A DNA stretch of 64,000 bases from Streptomyces minutiscleroticus (GCF_014650875.1 NZ_BMVU01000004.1:1-64000), one strand, 5' to 3'. Positions 20,573-29,689 are shown, counted from the stretch's first letter. The notes: a model not told the origin generated them from the letters alone. Numbers and translations: made by a program.

Positions 20573-20602
20573 ATTACAAGTGTGTGGCTCCGGGCGAGTC
20601 AA
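20573..20602 (-). promoter_or_regulatory. Candidate whmD promoter
   Basis: On the minus strand TTGACT (20602-20597) and TGTAAT (20578-20573) are separated by 18 bp. Both hexamers match the vegetative consensus at five of six positions. Transcription would start near 20566, giving a leader of about 65 nt before the whmD ATG. Confidence 0.55.
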
Positions 20603-20962
20603 GCCGAGATCTGCTATTGGGCCCCTTATTCACTCTGCGGAACCAAGGCTTTGCGGAAAGTGTTCAAATCGGCAAAAACCAGGACAAGCAGAGGGGTCCG
20701 CCCGAGCCTCCCCTCTCGGAGAGAGCCTCTGCCGAGAAGGACGCCCGGAAGGACGATCTCGTTCCGACACGCGCGGCGAAGCGAACCGGATCACATTCCG
20801 ATCACGGCATCGCAACGGCGACGCATGCCCGGTGAGCGCCATGTGTCCCCGAAGCCACGGGGACAAACCTTTCGCCACCCGGATGGCCCCGATGAGGTGA
20901 CGAAGCACCCATTCGGGGGTGGGAAGTTGACAGCCGTGGTGTGAACCGATCTCCTTGTGGGC
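20603..20962. other. Structured, lower-G+C intergenic region between whmD and the cysteine dioxygenase leader
   Basis: The region holds two clear stem-loops: GCAGAGG/CCTCTGC (20688-20732, enclosing CCGAG/CTCGG) and TGTCCCCG-AAGCCA-CGGGGACA (20844-20865). A plus-strand TTGACA (20927-20932) could be the -35 of a promoter for the leader peptide and cysteine dioxygenase, with a weak -10 around 20949-20955. No protein-coding gene is apparent here. Confidence 0.45.
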
Positions 20963-21055
20963 ATGCTCGCGACTTCGGCGCTCACCCCGACCCGCTCCGC
21001 CGGGTCCCATGGTGCTGCCCGCGCTCGCTGTAGCTGTTGCTGTCCCGGCTGTTGA
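20963..21055 (+). CDS. Cysteine-rich leader peptide upstream of cysteine dioxygenase (putative)
   Basis: This 30-codon ORF starts ATG and ends TGA. Its product begins MLATSALTPTRSAGSHGAAR and ends ARCSCCCPGC. Five of the last eight residues are cysteine, encoded by four TGT and one TGC, in a genome where TGC normally dominates. No Shine-Dalgarno is present. A TTGACA about 31 nt upstream suggests a leaderless or nearly leaderless message; an in-frame GTG lies two codons earlier. It ends 145 bp before the cysteine dioxygenase start, and the gap contains several potential hairpins (for example CGTCCG-TGACC-CGGACG, 21130-21146). Cys-run leader ORFs act as cysteine-responsive attenuators in mycobacteria. 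The same role here is inference. Confidence 0.6.
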   Translation: MLATSALTPTRSAGSHGAARARCSCCCPGC

Positions 21056-21200
21056 GCCCCACCGCGCTCCGGCCGCCGTCCCCGTTCCCCGGGGGCACCC
21101 CCCTCCGCCCGCACACAGGGCACGCCCGTCGTCCGTGACCCGGACGGCCCGTTCCGCGGAACCCCGCATCCCCTCCCAGGCCCAGGGACCACGTCACCCC

Positions 21201-21788
21201 ATGAACAGCGACAGCGACCTCCAGATCGCCGGCGACATCCTCGAAGTACCCCACCTCCTGCAGCCCGCGCGCGAGCACCCGGCCACCGTGGCCGAGTTCG
21301 TCGGTCTCGCCCGCTCCTTCGCCCGCGACCGCTCCCGGTGGGCGCACCTCGTCGAGTACGACGCGACGACGCGCTGGTACCACCGGCTGCGCAGCGTTCC
21401 CCAAGCTCTCGACCCCGCTCGACCAGGGGAGGCCCCGATCGGCTACGAGGTGTGGCTGCTGTCCTGGGTGCCCGGCCAGGGCAGCGGACCGCACGGCCAC
21501 GGCCCCTCGTCCGGGGTGCTGACCGTCCTCGAGGGGACGCTCACGGAGCGGACGCGCGGCGGCGCCCGCACCCTGGCCGCCGGCGCGCAGCGCGTCTTCG
21601 CGCCCGGCTACGTCCACGAGGTCGTCAACGACGCGCTCGAACCGGCCGTCAGCCTGCACGTCTACTTCCCCGGGCTGACCGAGATGCCGACGCACCCGCG
21701 CCCCGGCTCCGGCGCGGCCGCCGCGACGCCCGCCTCCCACTGCTCCCCGTACGGGCCGCACGGCCCGGTGGACGCGGTGACCGCCTGA
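21201..21788 (+). CDS. Cysteine dioxygenase family protein
   Basis: This 195-residue cupin-fold protein resembles bacterial cysteine dioxygenase, which oxidises L-cysteine to cysteine sulfinate using a mononuclear Fe(II). The three-histidine metal site is visible as GPHGHGPSSGVLTVLEG (H98, H100) and APGYVHEVVND (H139). The core begins around IGYEVWLLSWVPGQG. ATG at 21201 fits the family N-terminus (MNSDSDLQIAGDILEVPHLL). The nearest purine-rich site (AGGGA) is rather far upstream. A Cys-rich leader ORF upstream suggests expression is tied to cysteine supply. It is followed by fbiA after 109 bp on the same strand. Confidence 0.9.
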   Translation: MNSDSDLQIAGDILEVPHLLQPAREHPATVAEFVGLARSFARDRSRWAHLVEYDATTRWYHRLRSVPQALDPARPGEAPIGYEVWLLSWVPGQGSGPHGHGPSSGVLTVLEGTLTERTRGGARTLAAGAQRVFAPGYVHEVVNDALEPAVSLHVYFPGLTEMPTHPRPGSGAAAATPASHCSPYGPHGPVDAVTA

Positions 21789-21897
21789 CGCGCCGCGGGC
21801 GCCGTCCGCGGGACGGGTCCGCGCGACCGGCCCGCCCGGTGTCCGGACGCCACCCCTCGACGGATCGGCCCGGCGGCCGGACTGACACACTGTTTCC

Positions 21898-22857
21898 ATG
21901 CGCATTGTGGTTCTGGCAGGCGGTATCGGCGGTGCCCGCTTCCTGCGCGGCCTGAAGAAGGCCGTGCCCGACGCGGACATCACGGTCGTCGGCAACACCG
22001 GGGACGACATCCACCTCTTCGGCCTGAAGGTCTGCCCGGACCTCGACACGGTGATGTACACGCTGGGCGGCGGCATCAACGAGGAGCAGGGCTGGGGCCG
22101 GGCCGACGAGACCTTCCACCTCAAGGAGGAGCTCGCGGCGTACGGGGTCGGGCCCGAGTGGTTCGGGCTCGGCGACCGGGACTTCGCGACGCACATCGTG
22201 CGCACGCAGATGCTGGGCGCCGGCTTCCCGCTCAGCGCGGTGACCGAGGCGCTGTGCGACCGGTGGAAGCCGGGCGTGCGGCTGATCCCGATGTCGGACG
22301 ACCGGGTGGAGACGCACGTCGCCGTGGAGGTGGACGGCGAGCGCAAGGCCGTCCACTTCCAGGAGTACTGGGTGCGGCTGCGGGCCTCCGTGCCGGCCGA
22401 GGCGATCGTGCCCGTGGGCGCCGAGCAGGCCGAGCCCGCGCCCGGCGTGCTGGAGGCGATCGCCGAGGCCGACGTCGTCCTGTTCCCGCCGTCCAACCCC
22501 GTCGTCTCCGTCGGCACGATCCTGGCCGTACCCGGCATCCGCGAGGCGATCGCCGAGGCGGACGTCCCGGTCGTCGGGCTCTCCCCCATCGTCGGGAACG
22601 CGCCCGTGCGCGGCATGGCCGACAAGGTCCTCGCGGCCGTGGGCGTGGAGTCCACGGCGGCCGCGGTGGCCGAGCACTACGGCTCGGGGCTGCTCGACGG
22701 CTGGCTCGTCGACACGGTCGACGCGGACGCCGTGGAGCGCGTCGAGGCGGCGGGCATCCGCTGCCGCGCGGTGCCGCTGATGATGACCGACCTCGACGCG
22801 ACGGCCGCGATGGCCCGCGAGGCGCTGGCACTGGCCGAGGAGGTGCGGAGCGCTTGA
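21898..22857 (+). CDS. fbiA: 2-phospho-L-lactate (phosphoenolpyruvyl) transferase of F420 synthesis
   Basis: FbiA/CofD transfers the phospho-enolpyruvyl (or phospholactyl) group from the activated GPPG-type intermediate to Fo, making (dehydro-)F420-0. The 319-residue protein starts [20 protein letters not shown]. It shows the family motifs [35 protein letters not shown] and [15 protein letters not shown], and near the end [15 protein letters not shown]. No Shine-Dalgarno lies before the ATG; the message may be leaderless. Its stop overlaps the fbiB start (TTGA), so the two are coupled. Confidence 0.96.
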   Translation: MRIVVLAGGIGGARFLRGLKKAVPDADITVVGNTGDDIHLFGLKVCPDLDTVMYTLGGGINEEQGWGRADETFHLKEELAAYGVGPEWFGLGDRDFATHIVRTQMLGAGFPLSAVTEALCDRWKPGVRLIPMSDDRVETHVAVEVDGERKAVHFQEYWVRLRASVPAEAIVPVGAEQAEPAPGVLEAIAEADVVLFPPSNPVVSVGTILAVPGIREAIAEADVPVVGLSPIVGNAPVRGMADKVLAAVGVESTAAAVAEHYGSGLLDGWLVDTVDADAVERVEAAGIRCRAVPLMMTDLDATAAMAREALALAEEVRSA

Positions 22858-24425
22858 GCAGCGTGCCGCCCGCCGAGCGGGAGACGCCGCGGGCCGCGGA
22901 GCCGGGGACCGCGGCTCCGGGGCCGGCGTCCCCGGCCGCCCCGGCACCGGGGACCACCGCACCGGGATCCGCCGTACCGGCCGCCGCGCCGTCGGGATCC
23001 GCCGCGGCGCCGGGCCCCGCCGAGCCGTCGGCGACCGTGCCGTCGGCGACCGCGGCGCCGGAGGCCGAGGCCGGCCCGGCGCCGGAGGCCGTCGTGGCGG
23101 ACGCCGCGTCGCCCTCCGCCGCCCCGGCGGCCGCCCCGGGCTTCCGGGTCTGGGCCGTGCCGGGGCTGCCCGAGGTGCGCGAGGGCGACGACCTCGCCAA
23201 GCTGATCGCCGCGGCCGAGCCGGGCCTGGCCGACGGCGACGTCCTGCTCGTCACCTCGAAGATCGTCTCCAAGGCCGAGGGCCGGATCGTCGAGGCCGCG
23301 GACCGCGAGGCCGCGATCGACGCCGAGACCGTCCGGGTCGTGGCGCGCCGCGGCACCCTGCGGATCGTGGAGAACCGGCAGGGGCTGGTGATGGCCGCCG
23401 CCGGTGTCGACGCCTCGAACACCCCGGCCGGGACCGTCCTGCTGCTGCCCGAGGACCCCGACGCCTCCGCGCGCAAGGTCCGCGCCGGGCTGCGGGACAC
23501 GCTGGGCGTGGACGTGGGCGTCGTGGTCACCGACACCTTCGGGCGCCCCTGGCGCACGGGGCTCACCGACGTCGCCATCGGCGCGGCGGGCGTACGGGTC
23601 CTGGACGACCTGCGCGGCGGCACGGACGCGTACGGCAATCCGCTCAGCGCCACCGTCGTCGCCACGGCCGACGAGCTCGCCGCGGCCGGCGACCTGGTCA
23701 AGGGCAAGGCCGCCGGGCTGCCGGTGGCCGTGGTGCGCGGCCTGCCGCACGTGGTGGGCGACGGCGGGGAGGGGGCGCGGGCCCTGGTCCGCGGAGCGCG
23801 CGACGACATGTTCCGCCTCGGCACCTCCGAGGCCGTACGGGAGGCCGTCACCCAGCGGCGGACGGTGCGGTCCTTCACGGACGAGCCGGTCGCCCCGGAC
23901 GCGGTGCGCCGGGCCGTCGCCGCCGCCGTGACCGCGCCGGCGCCGCACCACACGACGCCGTGGCGGTTCGTGCTGCTGGAGTCGGCGGAGTCGCGCACCC
24001 GGCTGCTCGACGCCATGCGCGACGCCTGGATCGCCGACCTGCGCCGGGACGGCAGGAGCGAGGAGTCGATCGCCAGGCGCGTCCGGCGCGGCGACGTCCT
24101 GCGCAACGCGCCGTACCTGGTGGTGCCCTGCCTGGTCATGGACGGCTCGCACACCTACGGGGACGCGCGCCGGGACGGGGCCGAGCGGGAGATGTTCGTG
24201 GTCGCCGCGGGCGCCGGCGTGCAGAACTTCCTGGTCGCGCTGGCCGGTGAGCGGCTGGGCTCGGCCTGGGTGTCGTCGACGATGTTCTGCCGCGACGTCG
24301 TGCGCGAGGTGCTGGAGCTGCCCGCGGACTGGGACCCGATGGGGGCCGTGGCCGTGGGGCACCCGGCGGAGGCGCCGAAGGCCCGGCCCGGGCGCGACGC
24401 GACGGCGTTCGTCGAGGTGCGCTGA
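22854..24425 (+). CDS. fbiB: Bifunctional F420 ligase/reductase FbiB with unusual Ala/Pro-rich N-terminus
   Basis: FbiB adds glutamates to F420-0 through its N-terminal gamma-glutamyl ligase domain (about 98-330: [59 protein letters not shown]). It reduces dehydro-F420 through its C-terminal nitroreductase-like domain (about 345-523: [46 protein letters not shown]). The start is taken as TTG at 22854, overlapping the fbiA stop, with GAGGAGG 10 nt upstream; GTG at 22863 is possible. The first 95 or so residues are almost only Ala, Pro, Gly, Glu and Thr, which is long for the family and probably disordered. Confidence 0.93.
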   Translation: MSSVPPAERETPRAAEPGTAAPGPASPAAPAPGTTAPGSAVPAAAPSGSAAAPGPAEPSATVPSATAAPEAEAGPAPEAVVADAASPSAAPAAAPGFRVWAVPGLPEVREGDDLAKLIAAAEPGLADGDVLLVTSKIVSKAEGRIVEAADREAAIDAETVRVVARRGTLRIVENRQGLVMAAAGVDASNTPAGTVLLLPEDPDASARKVRAGLRDTLGVDVGVVVTDTFGRPWRTGLTDVAIGAAGVRVLDDLRGGTDAYGNPLSATVVATADELAAAGDLVKGKAAGLPVAVVRGLPHVVGDGGEGARALVRGARDDMFRLGTSEAVREAVTQRRTVRSFTDEPVAPDAVRRAVAAAVTAPAPHHTTPWRFVLLESAESRTRLLDAMRDAWIADLRRDGRSEESIARRVRRGDVLRNAPYLVVPCLVMDGSHTYGDARRDGAEREMFVVAAGAGVQNFLVALAGERLGSAWVSSTMFCRDVVREVLELPADWDPMGAVAVGHPAEAPKARPGRDATAFVEVR

Positions 24426-24726
24426 CGGCACGGCCGACGGCCGGCACGAGCGCAGGGGGGCCGTGGCCCGCGCGCGAGGGGCGCTGACACCCGCGTCCTG
24501 CGTACGCGCACGGGTACGGCGGTCCCCGCGTACGGGCACGGGTACGCAGGTCCCCGCGTACGGGCGCGGCGGCGCTCGTACGGAGAACAGCGGCTCCCGC
24601 GTACGGGCGCGGCGGGTCCCGCGTGCGGGTGCCGTGGCGGCCGTGCCGGGGGTGCGGCGGCGGTCCGCGTGCGGGGAGCCCCTACCCTCGTAGGGCACCC
24701 GAGCAAGTACCCCGAGGACCTCACCC
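24426..24726. other. Repeat-rich intergenic region
   Basis: About 300 bp with tandem, imperfect copies of a unit like GGTCCCCGCGTACGGGC(A/G)CGG at 24510-24640. CGTACGGG occurs at least five times. Near the right end CCTACCCTCG (TACCCT -10-like) and CGAGGACC before the GTG probably serve the glycosylase gene. No gene is visible. Confidence 0.5.
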
Positions 24727-25734
24727 GTGGCCGGACGTTTCGCCCCCCGCCCTCCGCGCGCCCCGCACGGCGGGCCGTCCGGCGCGCCCGCGTCCGCGCG
24801 CGTGCCGCGCCAGACGGCGGCGCCGGGACTGCGGCGCACCTGGACCCCGCCCTGGCCGCTGGAGCTCGCGCTCGTGCTGAGCGTGCTGCGGCGCGGCTCC
24901 GGCGACCCGACGTTCCGCACGGCCCCGGACGGGGCGGTGTGGCGGGCCAGCCGTACGCCGCTGGGGCCCGGCACGCTGCGGATCGCCCGGCACGGCGGCG
25001 GCGCGGTCGAGGCGGACGCGTGGGGGCCGGGCGCCGAGTGGCTGCTGGACCGGCTGCCGGAGCTGCTCGGCGCGGCGGACGACCCGGCCGCCTTCGAGCC
25101 GCGCCACCGGCTGCTGGCGCTGACCCGGAAGCGGCGGCCCGGCCTGCGCCTGGCGCGCACCGGTCTGGTCCTGGAGTCGCTGATCCCGTCGGTCCTGGAG
25201 CAGAAGATCACGGTGGCGGAGGCGTACCGGGCGTGGCGGCGGCTGGTCACGAAGTTCGGCACGCCCGCTCCCGGCCCCGTGCCGGAGCGCATGTACGTCA
25301 TGCCGGACCCGCGGACCTGGGCGGTGATCCCGTCCTGGGAGTGGCACCGCGCGGGCGTCGACGACAAGCGCGCCTCGACGGTCCTGCGGGCCGTGCGCGT
25401 GGCCGCGCGGCTGGAGGAGGCGGCGCGGATGGAGCCGGCCGAGGCCCGGGCCCGGCTCGAACTCGTCTCCGGCATCGGCCCGTGGACCTCGGCCGAGACC
25501 GTGCAGCGCAGCCACGGCGCGGCCGACGCGGTGACGGTCGGCGACCTGCACCTGCCGGGCATCGTCGGCTACGCGCTGGCCGGCGACCGGCACGCGGACG
25601 ACGCCGCGATGCTGGCCCTGCTGGAGCCGTACGCCGGACAGCGGCACCGCGCCGCCCGCCTGATCCTGCTCAGCGGCCGCACACCCCCGCGCCGCGCGCC
25701 GCGCATGCCCCGCACCGACATCGCCCGGTGGTAG
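24727..25734 (+). CDS. DNA-3-methyladenine glycosylase family protein (HhH-GPD)
   Basis: This 335-residue protein resembles AlkA-type base-excision repair glycosylases. The helix-hairpin-helix-GPD region lies around residues 235-290 (ARLELVSGIGPWTSAETVQRS, then ADAVTVGDLHLPGIVGYAL). The catalytic aspartate is expected in VTVGDLHLP. The central helices include VLESLIPSVLEQKITVAEAYRAWRRL. The N-terminal 45 residues are Pro/Arg/Ala-rich and poorly conserved. GTG start, preceded by CCGAGGACC. In mycobacteria a DNA-modifying or repair gene also follows fbiB. Convergent with the NDP-sugar gene, with a 76-bp gap. Confidence 0.87.
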   Translation: MAGRFAPRPPRAPHGGPSGAPASARVPRQTAAPGLRRTWTPPWPLELALVLSVLRRGSGDPTFRTAPDGAVWRASRTPLGPGTLRIARHGGGAVEADAWGPGAEWLLDRLPELLGAADDPAAFEPRHRLLALTRKRRPGLRLARTGLVLESLIPSVLEQKITVAEAYRAWRRLVTKFGTPAPGPVPERMYVMPDPRTWAVIPSWEWHRAGVDDKRASTVLRAVRVAARLEEAARMEPAEARARLELVSGIGPWTSAETVQRSHGAADAVTVGDLHLPGIVGYALAGDRHADDAAMLALLEPYAGQRHRAARLILLSGRTPPRRAPRMPRTDIARW

Positions 25735-25810
25735 CCGCGGCCCGGTGGGCGTGCGCACGCCCACCGGGCCGCCCGGCCTTTCCGTCGCCTGTCCGCGGGG
25801 CCTGCCGGCC

Positions 25811-26893
25811 CTACTGGTCCGAGGAGAAGCGGACCGCGCCCGCCGGGATGCGGGCCTCGCACCACACGCGGACGCCCTCGCGCAGTTCGTTGTCCGGGCC
25901 GACCGCCGCGCGGTCGCCCACCACGACGCCGTCGAGGACCGCCCGGGCGCCGACCTGGGCGCCCGCGCCCACGAGGGAGTCCGTGACCACCGCGCCCGGC
26001 TCCACCACGGCGCCCGCGAGGACCGCGCTCCCGGAGATGCGGGCACCGGCGCCGATCACCGCGTGCTCGCCGATCACCGTGCCGCCGGTGAGCTTGGCGT
26101 CGTCGGCGACCGAGGCCGAGGGCAGCACGAGCCGGTCGCCGCAGCGGCCGGGCACGGCGGGCGAGGGGGCCCGGCCCAGCACCAGGTCGGCCGAGCCGCG
26201 CACGAACGCCCGCGGCGTGCCGAGGTCCAGCCAGTACGTGGAGTCGACCATGCCCTGCAGATGGGCCCCGGCGGCCAGCAGGTCCGGGAAGGTCTCCCGC
26301 TCCACGGAGACGGGCCGGCCCGCCGGGATCGTGTCGATGACCGAGCGGCGGAAGACGTACGCCCCCGCGTTGATCTGGTCGGTGACGATCTCCTCGGGCG
26401 TCTGCGGCTTCTCCAGGAAGGCCTGGACCCGGCCCGTGGCGTCGGTGGGCACCAGGCCGTACGCCCGCGGGTCCGTGACCCGGGTGAGGTGCAGCGAGAC
26501 GTCCGCCCCGGCCGTCTCGTGGGTGTGCACGAGCTTGCGGATGTCCAGGCCCGTGAGGATGTCGCCGTTGAAGACCAGCACCGGGTCCTGGGGGCCCGAG
26601 TGCAGCCGGGAGGCGACGTTGCGGATGGCGCCGCCCGTGCCGAGGGGCTCCTCCTCGGTGACGTACTCCAGATGGAGACCGAGGGCCGAGCCGTCCCCGA
26701 AGTACGGCTCGAAGACCTCGGCGAGGTAGGAGGTCGCGAGCACGATGTGCTCGACGCCCGCCGCCTTGGCCCGGGCCAGCTGGTGCGTGAGGAACGGGAC
26801 TCCGGCCGCGGGGACCATTGGCTTGGGTGTGTGCACCGTGAGCGGACGCAGTCTGGTGCCCTTGCCGCCGACCAGGAGAATCGCTTCTGTCAC
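25811..26893 (-). CDS. NDP-sugar pyrophosphorylase with left-handed beta-helix domain (mannose-1-P guanylyltransferase-like)
   Basis: This 360-residue nucleotidyltransferase activates a sugar-1-phosphate with NTP. The N-terminal GT-A-like domain contains AILLVGGKGTRLRPLTVHTPKPMVP, VFNGDILTGLDI and FLEKPQTPEEIVTDQINAGAYVF. The C-terminal third shows hexapeptide repeats (GGTVIGEHAVIGAGARISGSAVLAGAVVEPGAVV). Together with manA and manB in the window it probably makes GDP-mannose (compare mycobacterial ManB, Rv3264c); base and sugar specificity cannot be proved from sequence. GTG at 26893 (VTEAILLVGG) is chosen to match the family; a GTG 13 codons upstream is possible. Confidence 0.9.
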   Translation of the reverse strand: MTEAILLVGGKGTRLRPLTVHTPKPMVPAAGVPFLTHQLARAKAAGVEHIVLATSYLAEVFEPYFGDGSALGLHLEYVTEEEPLGTGGAIRNVASRLHSGPQDPVLVFNGDILTGLDIRKLVHTHETAGADVSLHLTRVTDPRAYGLVPTDATGRVQAFLEKPQTPEEIVTDQINAGAYVFRRSVIDTIPAGRPVSVERETFPDLLAAGAHLQGMVDSTYWLDLGTPRAFVRGSADLVLGRAPSPAVPGRCGDRLVLPSASVADDAKLTGGTVIGEHAVIGAGARISGSAVLAGAVVEPGAVVTDSLVGAGAQVGARAVLDGVVVGDRAAVGPDNELREGVRVWCEARIPAGAVRFSSDQ

Positions 26894-27010
26894 CTGTCGT
26901 CTCTGCTTCCTGCTGGGGCCGGCCGAACTCACTTTCGGCGGGCCAGTGTATGCAGACCGTTCAGTCGGCCGTGGGGGGCCTCCGGGGTGGCGGTGGGGCG
27001 CCGCGGGACC

Positions 27011-28543
27011 TCATCGTCCCTGGTAACGGGCCGAGGTGGCCCGGGCCGTGCTGAGCTTGGTGTACAGGCGGCGCCCCGGGCACTCCGTGGCGAAACCGTC
27101 CCGATGACCAGAGATCACATTCAGACGTACGTTCCTACCTTTTCGGTAGAGATTGCCACCTCCCGACTTCAGATATGTCTTGCCACGCGGGTCGGCTCCG
27201 TACAGGCCCAGCTTCCAGGCCGTCAGCCGGGCGACGGCCCTGACCGCGGCCGCGGACGGCTTCGACGTGCCGAAAGAGCCGAGAACGGCGATCCCCGTGG
27301 TGTTGCTGTTGAAGCCCGCGGTGTGCGCGCCGAGGACCGCGCGGGCCACTCCCCCGGCCCGTCCCTCGTAGATGTTTCCGCATTTGTCGACGAGGAAGTT
27401 GTAGCCGATGTCGCGCCAGCCACTGCTCTTGACGTGGTAGCGGTAGATACTGCGGATGAGTGAAGGGGCTTGTGAGCAGCGGTACTTGTTGCCCGAGGCG
27501 CTGTGGTGCACGAAGGCCGCCTTCACCTTCTTCGTGTAGCGGAAGCCGCGGCCGCGCAGCTTCTCGTCGGCGCCCCAGCCGCGGCGCGTGACGATGCGCG
27601 GGCGCGGCCCGACGTACGGCTTGGCCGCGCCGGGCGCGCCGCCGCGCACGGCGGCCGGTTCCCGCTCGGCCTCCTCCCGCGTCTGCGCCGGGATCTCGGT
27701 GGCGCCGGGCGCGACCAGCCCGGCGTTGGCCTCGTCGGCGGCCTCGGGGGCCGGTGCGGCGGCGCTCCTGCCGCCCCGCGGGGCCACGGTCCGGGGCTCC
27801 TCGCCCGGGTCGACGAGCTCCAGGCGCAGGCCGCGGGGCAGCCCGGCGTCGCCGGCGACGCCGGGCCCACCGCCGTGCTCATGGACACCATCGGGCTCAT
27901 GAGCACCTCCGTGCTCATGGCTCTCGCCTTCCGTTCCCTCCGCTGGCGCCTCCACTCCCTCCGCCTGCGCCCCTGCCCCTGCCTCTGTCTCTGTCTCTGT
28001 CTGCGCCTCCGCCTGGACGCGCACCTCGACGCCGTCGGAGTCGCCCACCCACAGCGGCGCCGTGGAGCCGCGCACGTGCCCCGAAGCGCGCTCGGGGGCG
28101 TCCGGGTCGGCCGCGTGGTCGCCGTTGTGCGTCTCGACGTCCTGCCAGCCGGACCAGTGCGGGGTGCCGGCGGCGCGGGTGCGGACCTGGACGCGGCCGC
28201 GCAGTTCGCTGTCCGGGTCGTCCCAGACGACGCCGACCAGCGAGAAGTGCCCCACGTCCCGCCGCGGCAGCCCCTGTGCGGGAGCGCCCGTGGCGCGGTC
28301 GGCGGCGAGCGGGACGAGCGGGAGCGACCGGGTGCCGCCGGGAACGGCCGCCGCGGTGGCGGCCGGTGCGTCGACGTCCGCCGGTGCGTCGACGTCCGCC
28401 GGAGCCCGGCCGGCCGGCGCGGGCCCCGCCGCCCCCGACCGCGCGGGCGAGGGGCCGGCCGTGGCCTCGGCGGGCAGGACGAGCGGGAGGGCGAGGGCGG
28501 CCGCGCACGTGACACCGATCGAGGAAGCGAGAAATCTACGCAT
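27011..28543 (-). CDS. Secreted N-acetylmuramoyl-L-alanine amidase, PGRP type
   Basis: This exported 510-residue protein cleaves the amide bond between muramic acid and the stem peptide. It has a signal peptide (MRRFLASSIGVTCAAALALPLVLPAEATA), a beta-rich middle domain (GHFSLVGVVWDDPDSELRGRVQVRTR), an acidic, His-rich linker (SHEHGGAHEPDGVHEHGG) and the amidase_2/PGRP domain from about residue 330. The expected zinc ligands are in AAFVHHSASG and NVISGHRDGFATECPGRRLY. The start at 28543 gives a clean signal peptide; in-frame ATGs at 28561, 28567 and 28573 are alternatives. The linker contains short repeats (ADVDAP twice; TETETE). It lies in the LCP/envelope region. Confidence 0.92.
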   Translation of the reverse strand: MRRFLASSIGVTCAAALALPLVLPAEATAGPSPARSGAAGPAPAGRAPADVDAPADVDAPAATAAAVPGGTRSLPLVPLAADRATGAPAQGLPRRDVGHFSLVGVVWDDPDSELRGRVQVRTRAAGTPHWSGWQDVETHNGDHAADPDAPERASGHVRGSTAPLWVGDSDGVEVRVQAEAQTETETEAGAGAQAEGVEAPAEGTEGESHEHGGAHEPDGVHEHGGGPGVAGDAGLPRGLRLELVDPGEEPRTVAPRGGRSAAAPAPEAADEANAGLVAPGATEIPAQTREEAEREPAAVRGGAPGAAKPYVGPRPRIVTRRGWGADEKLRGRGFRYTKKVKAAFVHHSASGNKYRCSQAPSLIRSIYRYHVKSSGWRDIGYNFLVDKCGNIYEGRAGGVARAVLGAHTAGFNSNTTGIAVLGSFGTSKPSAAAVRAVARLTAWKLGLYGADPRGKTYLKSGGGNLYRKGRNVRLNVISGHRDGFATECPGRRLYTKLSTARATSARYQGR

Positions 28544-28669
28544 ACCTTCGATCTTGGACATAGCCATACACATCTGTCCATCGGGGAGTTGACGGGCCGT
28601 CTGCCGGGCTCCTCCGAACCGGTGGCGCGCGCCGCGCCGCCCCTCGTCCGCCGCGTACGCTTGCGTCCC

Positions 28670-29425
28670 GTGAACGCCACCGACCGCACCCCTGCCGACC
28701 TGCTGCGATCCGCGCTCGCCGCGGACCCGGCACGCCCCCTGGTGACCTTCTACGACGACGCCACGGGCGAACGGGTCGAACTGTCCGTCGCCACCTTCTC
28801 CAATTGGGTGGCCAAGACCGCCAACCTCCTCCAGGACGGCCTGTCCGCCGAACCCGGCGACCGGCTCGCGCTGCTGCTGCCCGCGCACTGGCAGACGGCC
28901 GTGTGGCTGCTGGCGTGCTCCTCGGTGGGCGTCGTCGCGGACGTCGGAGGCGACCCGGCCGCCGCGGACCTCGTCGTCAGCGGGCCCGACACGCTGGACG
29001 CCGGGCTCGCCTGCTCCGGCGAGCGGATCGCGCTCGCGCTGCGCCCGCTGGGCGGCCGCTTCCCCACGCCGCCCGCCGGCTACACCGACTACGCCGTCGA
29101 GGTGCCGGGCCAGGGCGACCGCTTCCGGCCGTACGCGCCCGTCGACCCGGAGGAGCCCGCGCTGATCGTCGCCGGGGCGGAACTGACGGGCGCCGAGGCC
29201 GTGGAGCGGGCCCGCGCCGACGCGTCCGGCCTCGGCCTGACCGGCCCCGGCTCGCGCCTGCTGTCGACGCTGCCGTACGACACCTGGGAAGGGCTGAGCG
29301 CCGGCCTGTACGCCCCGCTGGCCACCGGCGGCTCCGTCGTCCTGTGCCGCCACGCGGAGAACCTCGGCGAGGAGGCGCTGGCGAAGCGGGTCAAGGCGGA
29401 GCGGGTGACGGCCACGGCCCACTGA
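28670..29425 (+). CDS. TIGR03089 family protein (truncated AMP-binding-like)
   Basis: This 251-residue actinobacterial protein resembles the N-terminal part of acyl-adenylating enzymes (LLRSALAADPARPLVTFYDDATGERVELSVATFSNWVAKTANLL, then LLLPAHWQTAVWLLACSSVG). It lacks the ATP-binding P-loop and the C-terminal domain, so adenylation is unlikely. Its role is unknown, but its position beside the first LCP gene is common in Streptomyces. GTG at 28670 lies 8 nt after TACGCT, a -10 match that implies a leaderless mRNA. Divergent from the amidase gene (126 bp). Confidence 0.85.
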   Translation: MNATDRTPADLLRSALAADPARPLVTFYDDATGERVELSVATFSNWVAKTANLLQDGLSAEPGDRLALLLPAHWQTAVWLLACSSVGVVADVGGDPAAADLVVSGPDTLDAGLACSGERIALALRPLGGRFPTPPAGYTDYAVEVPGQGDRFRPYAPVDPEEPALIVAGAELTGAEAVERARADASGLGLTGPGSRLLSTLPYDTWEGLSAGLYAPLATGGSVVLCRHAENLGEEALAKRVKAERVTATAH

Positions 29426-29689
29426 GCCCGCCGGGGCGGCCCGGCTCCTGAAAGGCCGTCACCCCCGCCGCACCCGGCGCGTCCAGCGCGCTCGACGCAT
29501 GCGGTGTACGCGCCGTCCGCGGCGTCCGGCGCGGGCGGGGCGCCTCCACCGCGCCCCGCCGTCCTGCGCCCCGCCGCCCGGGACCCCGTGCACCGTTCGG
29601 CCCAGCCTCGCTGGGCCGGACGCGCGTGGCCGCGCCATGGCCGTAGGGGAGCAGGTTGGTACCGCAGGGCGCGTGGAGGGGGAGCAGCA

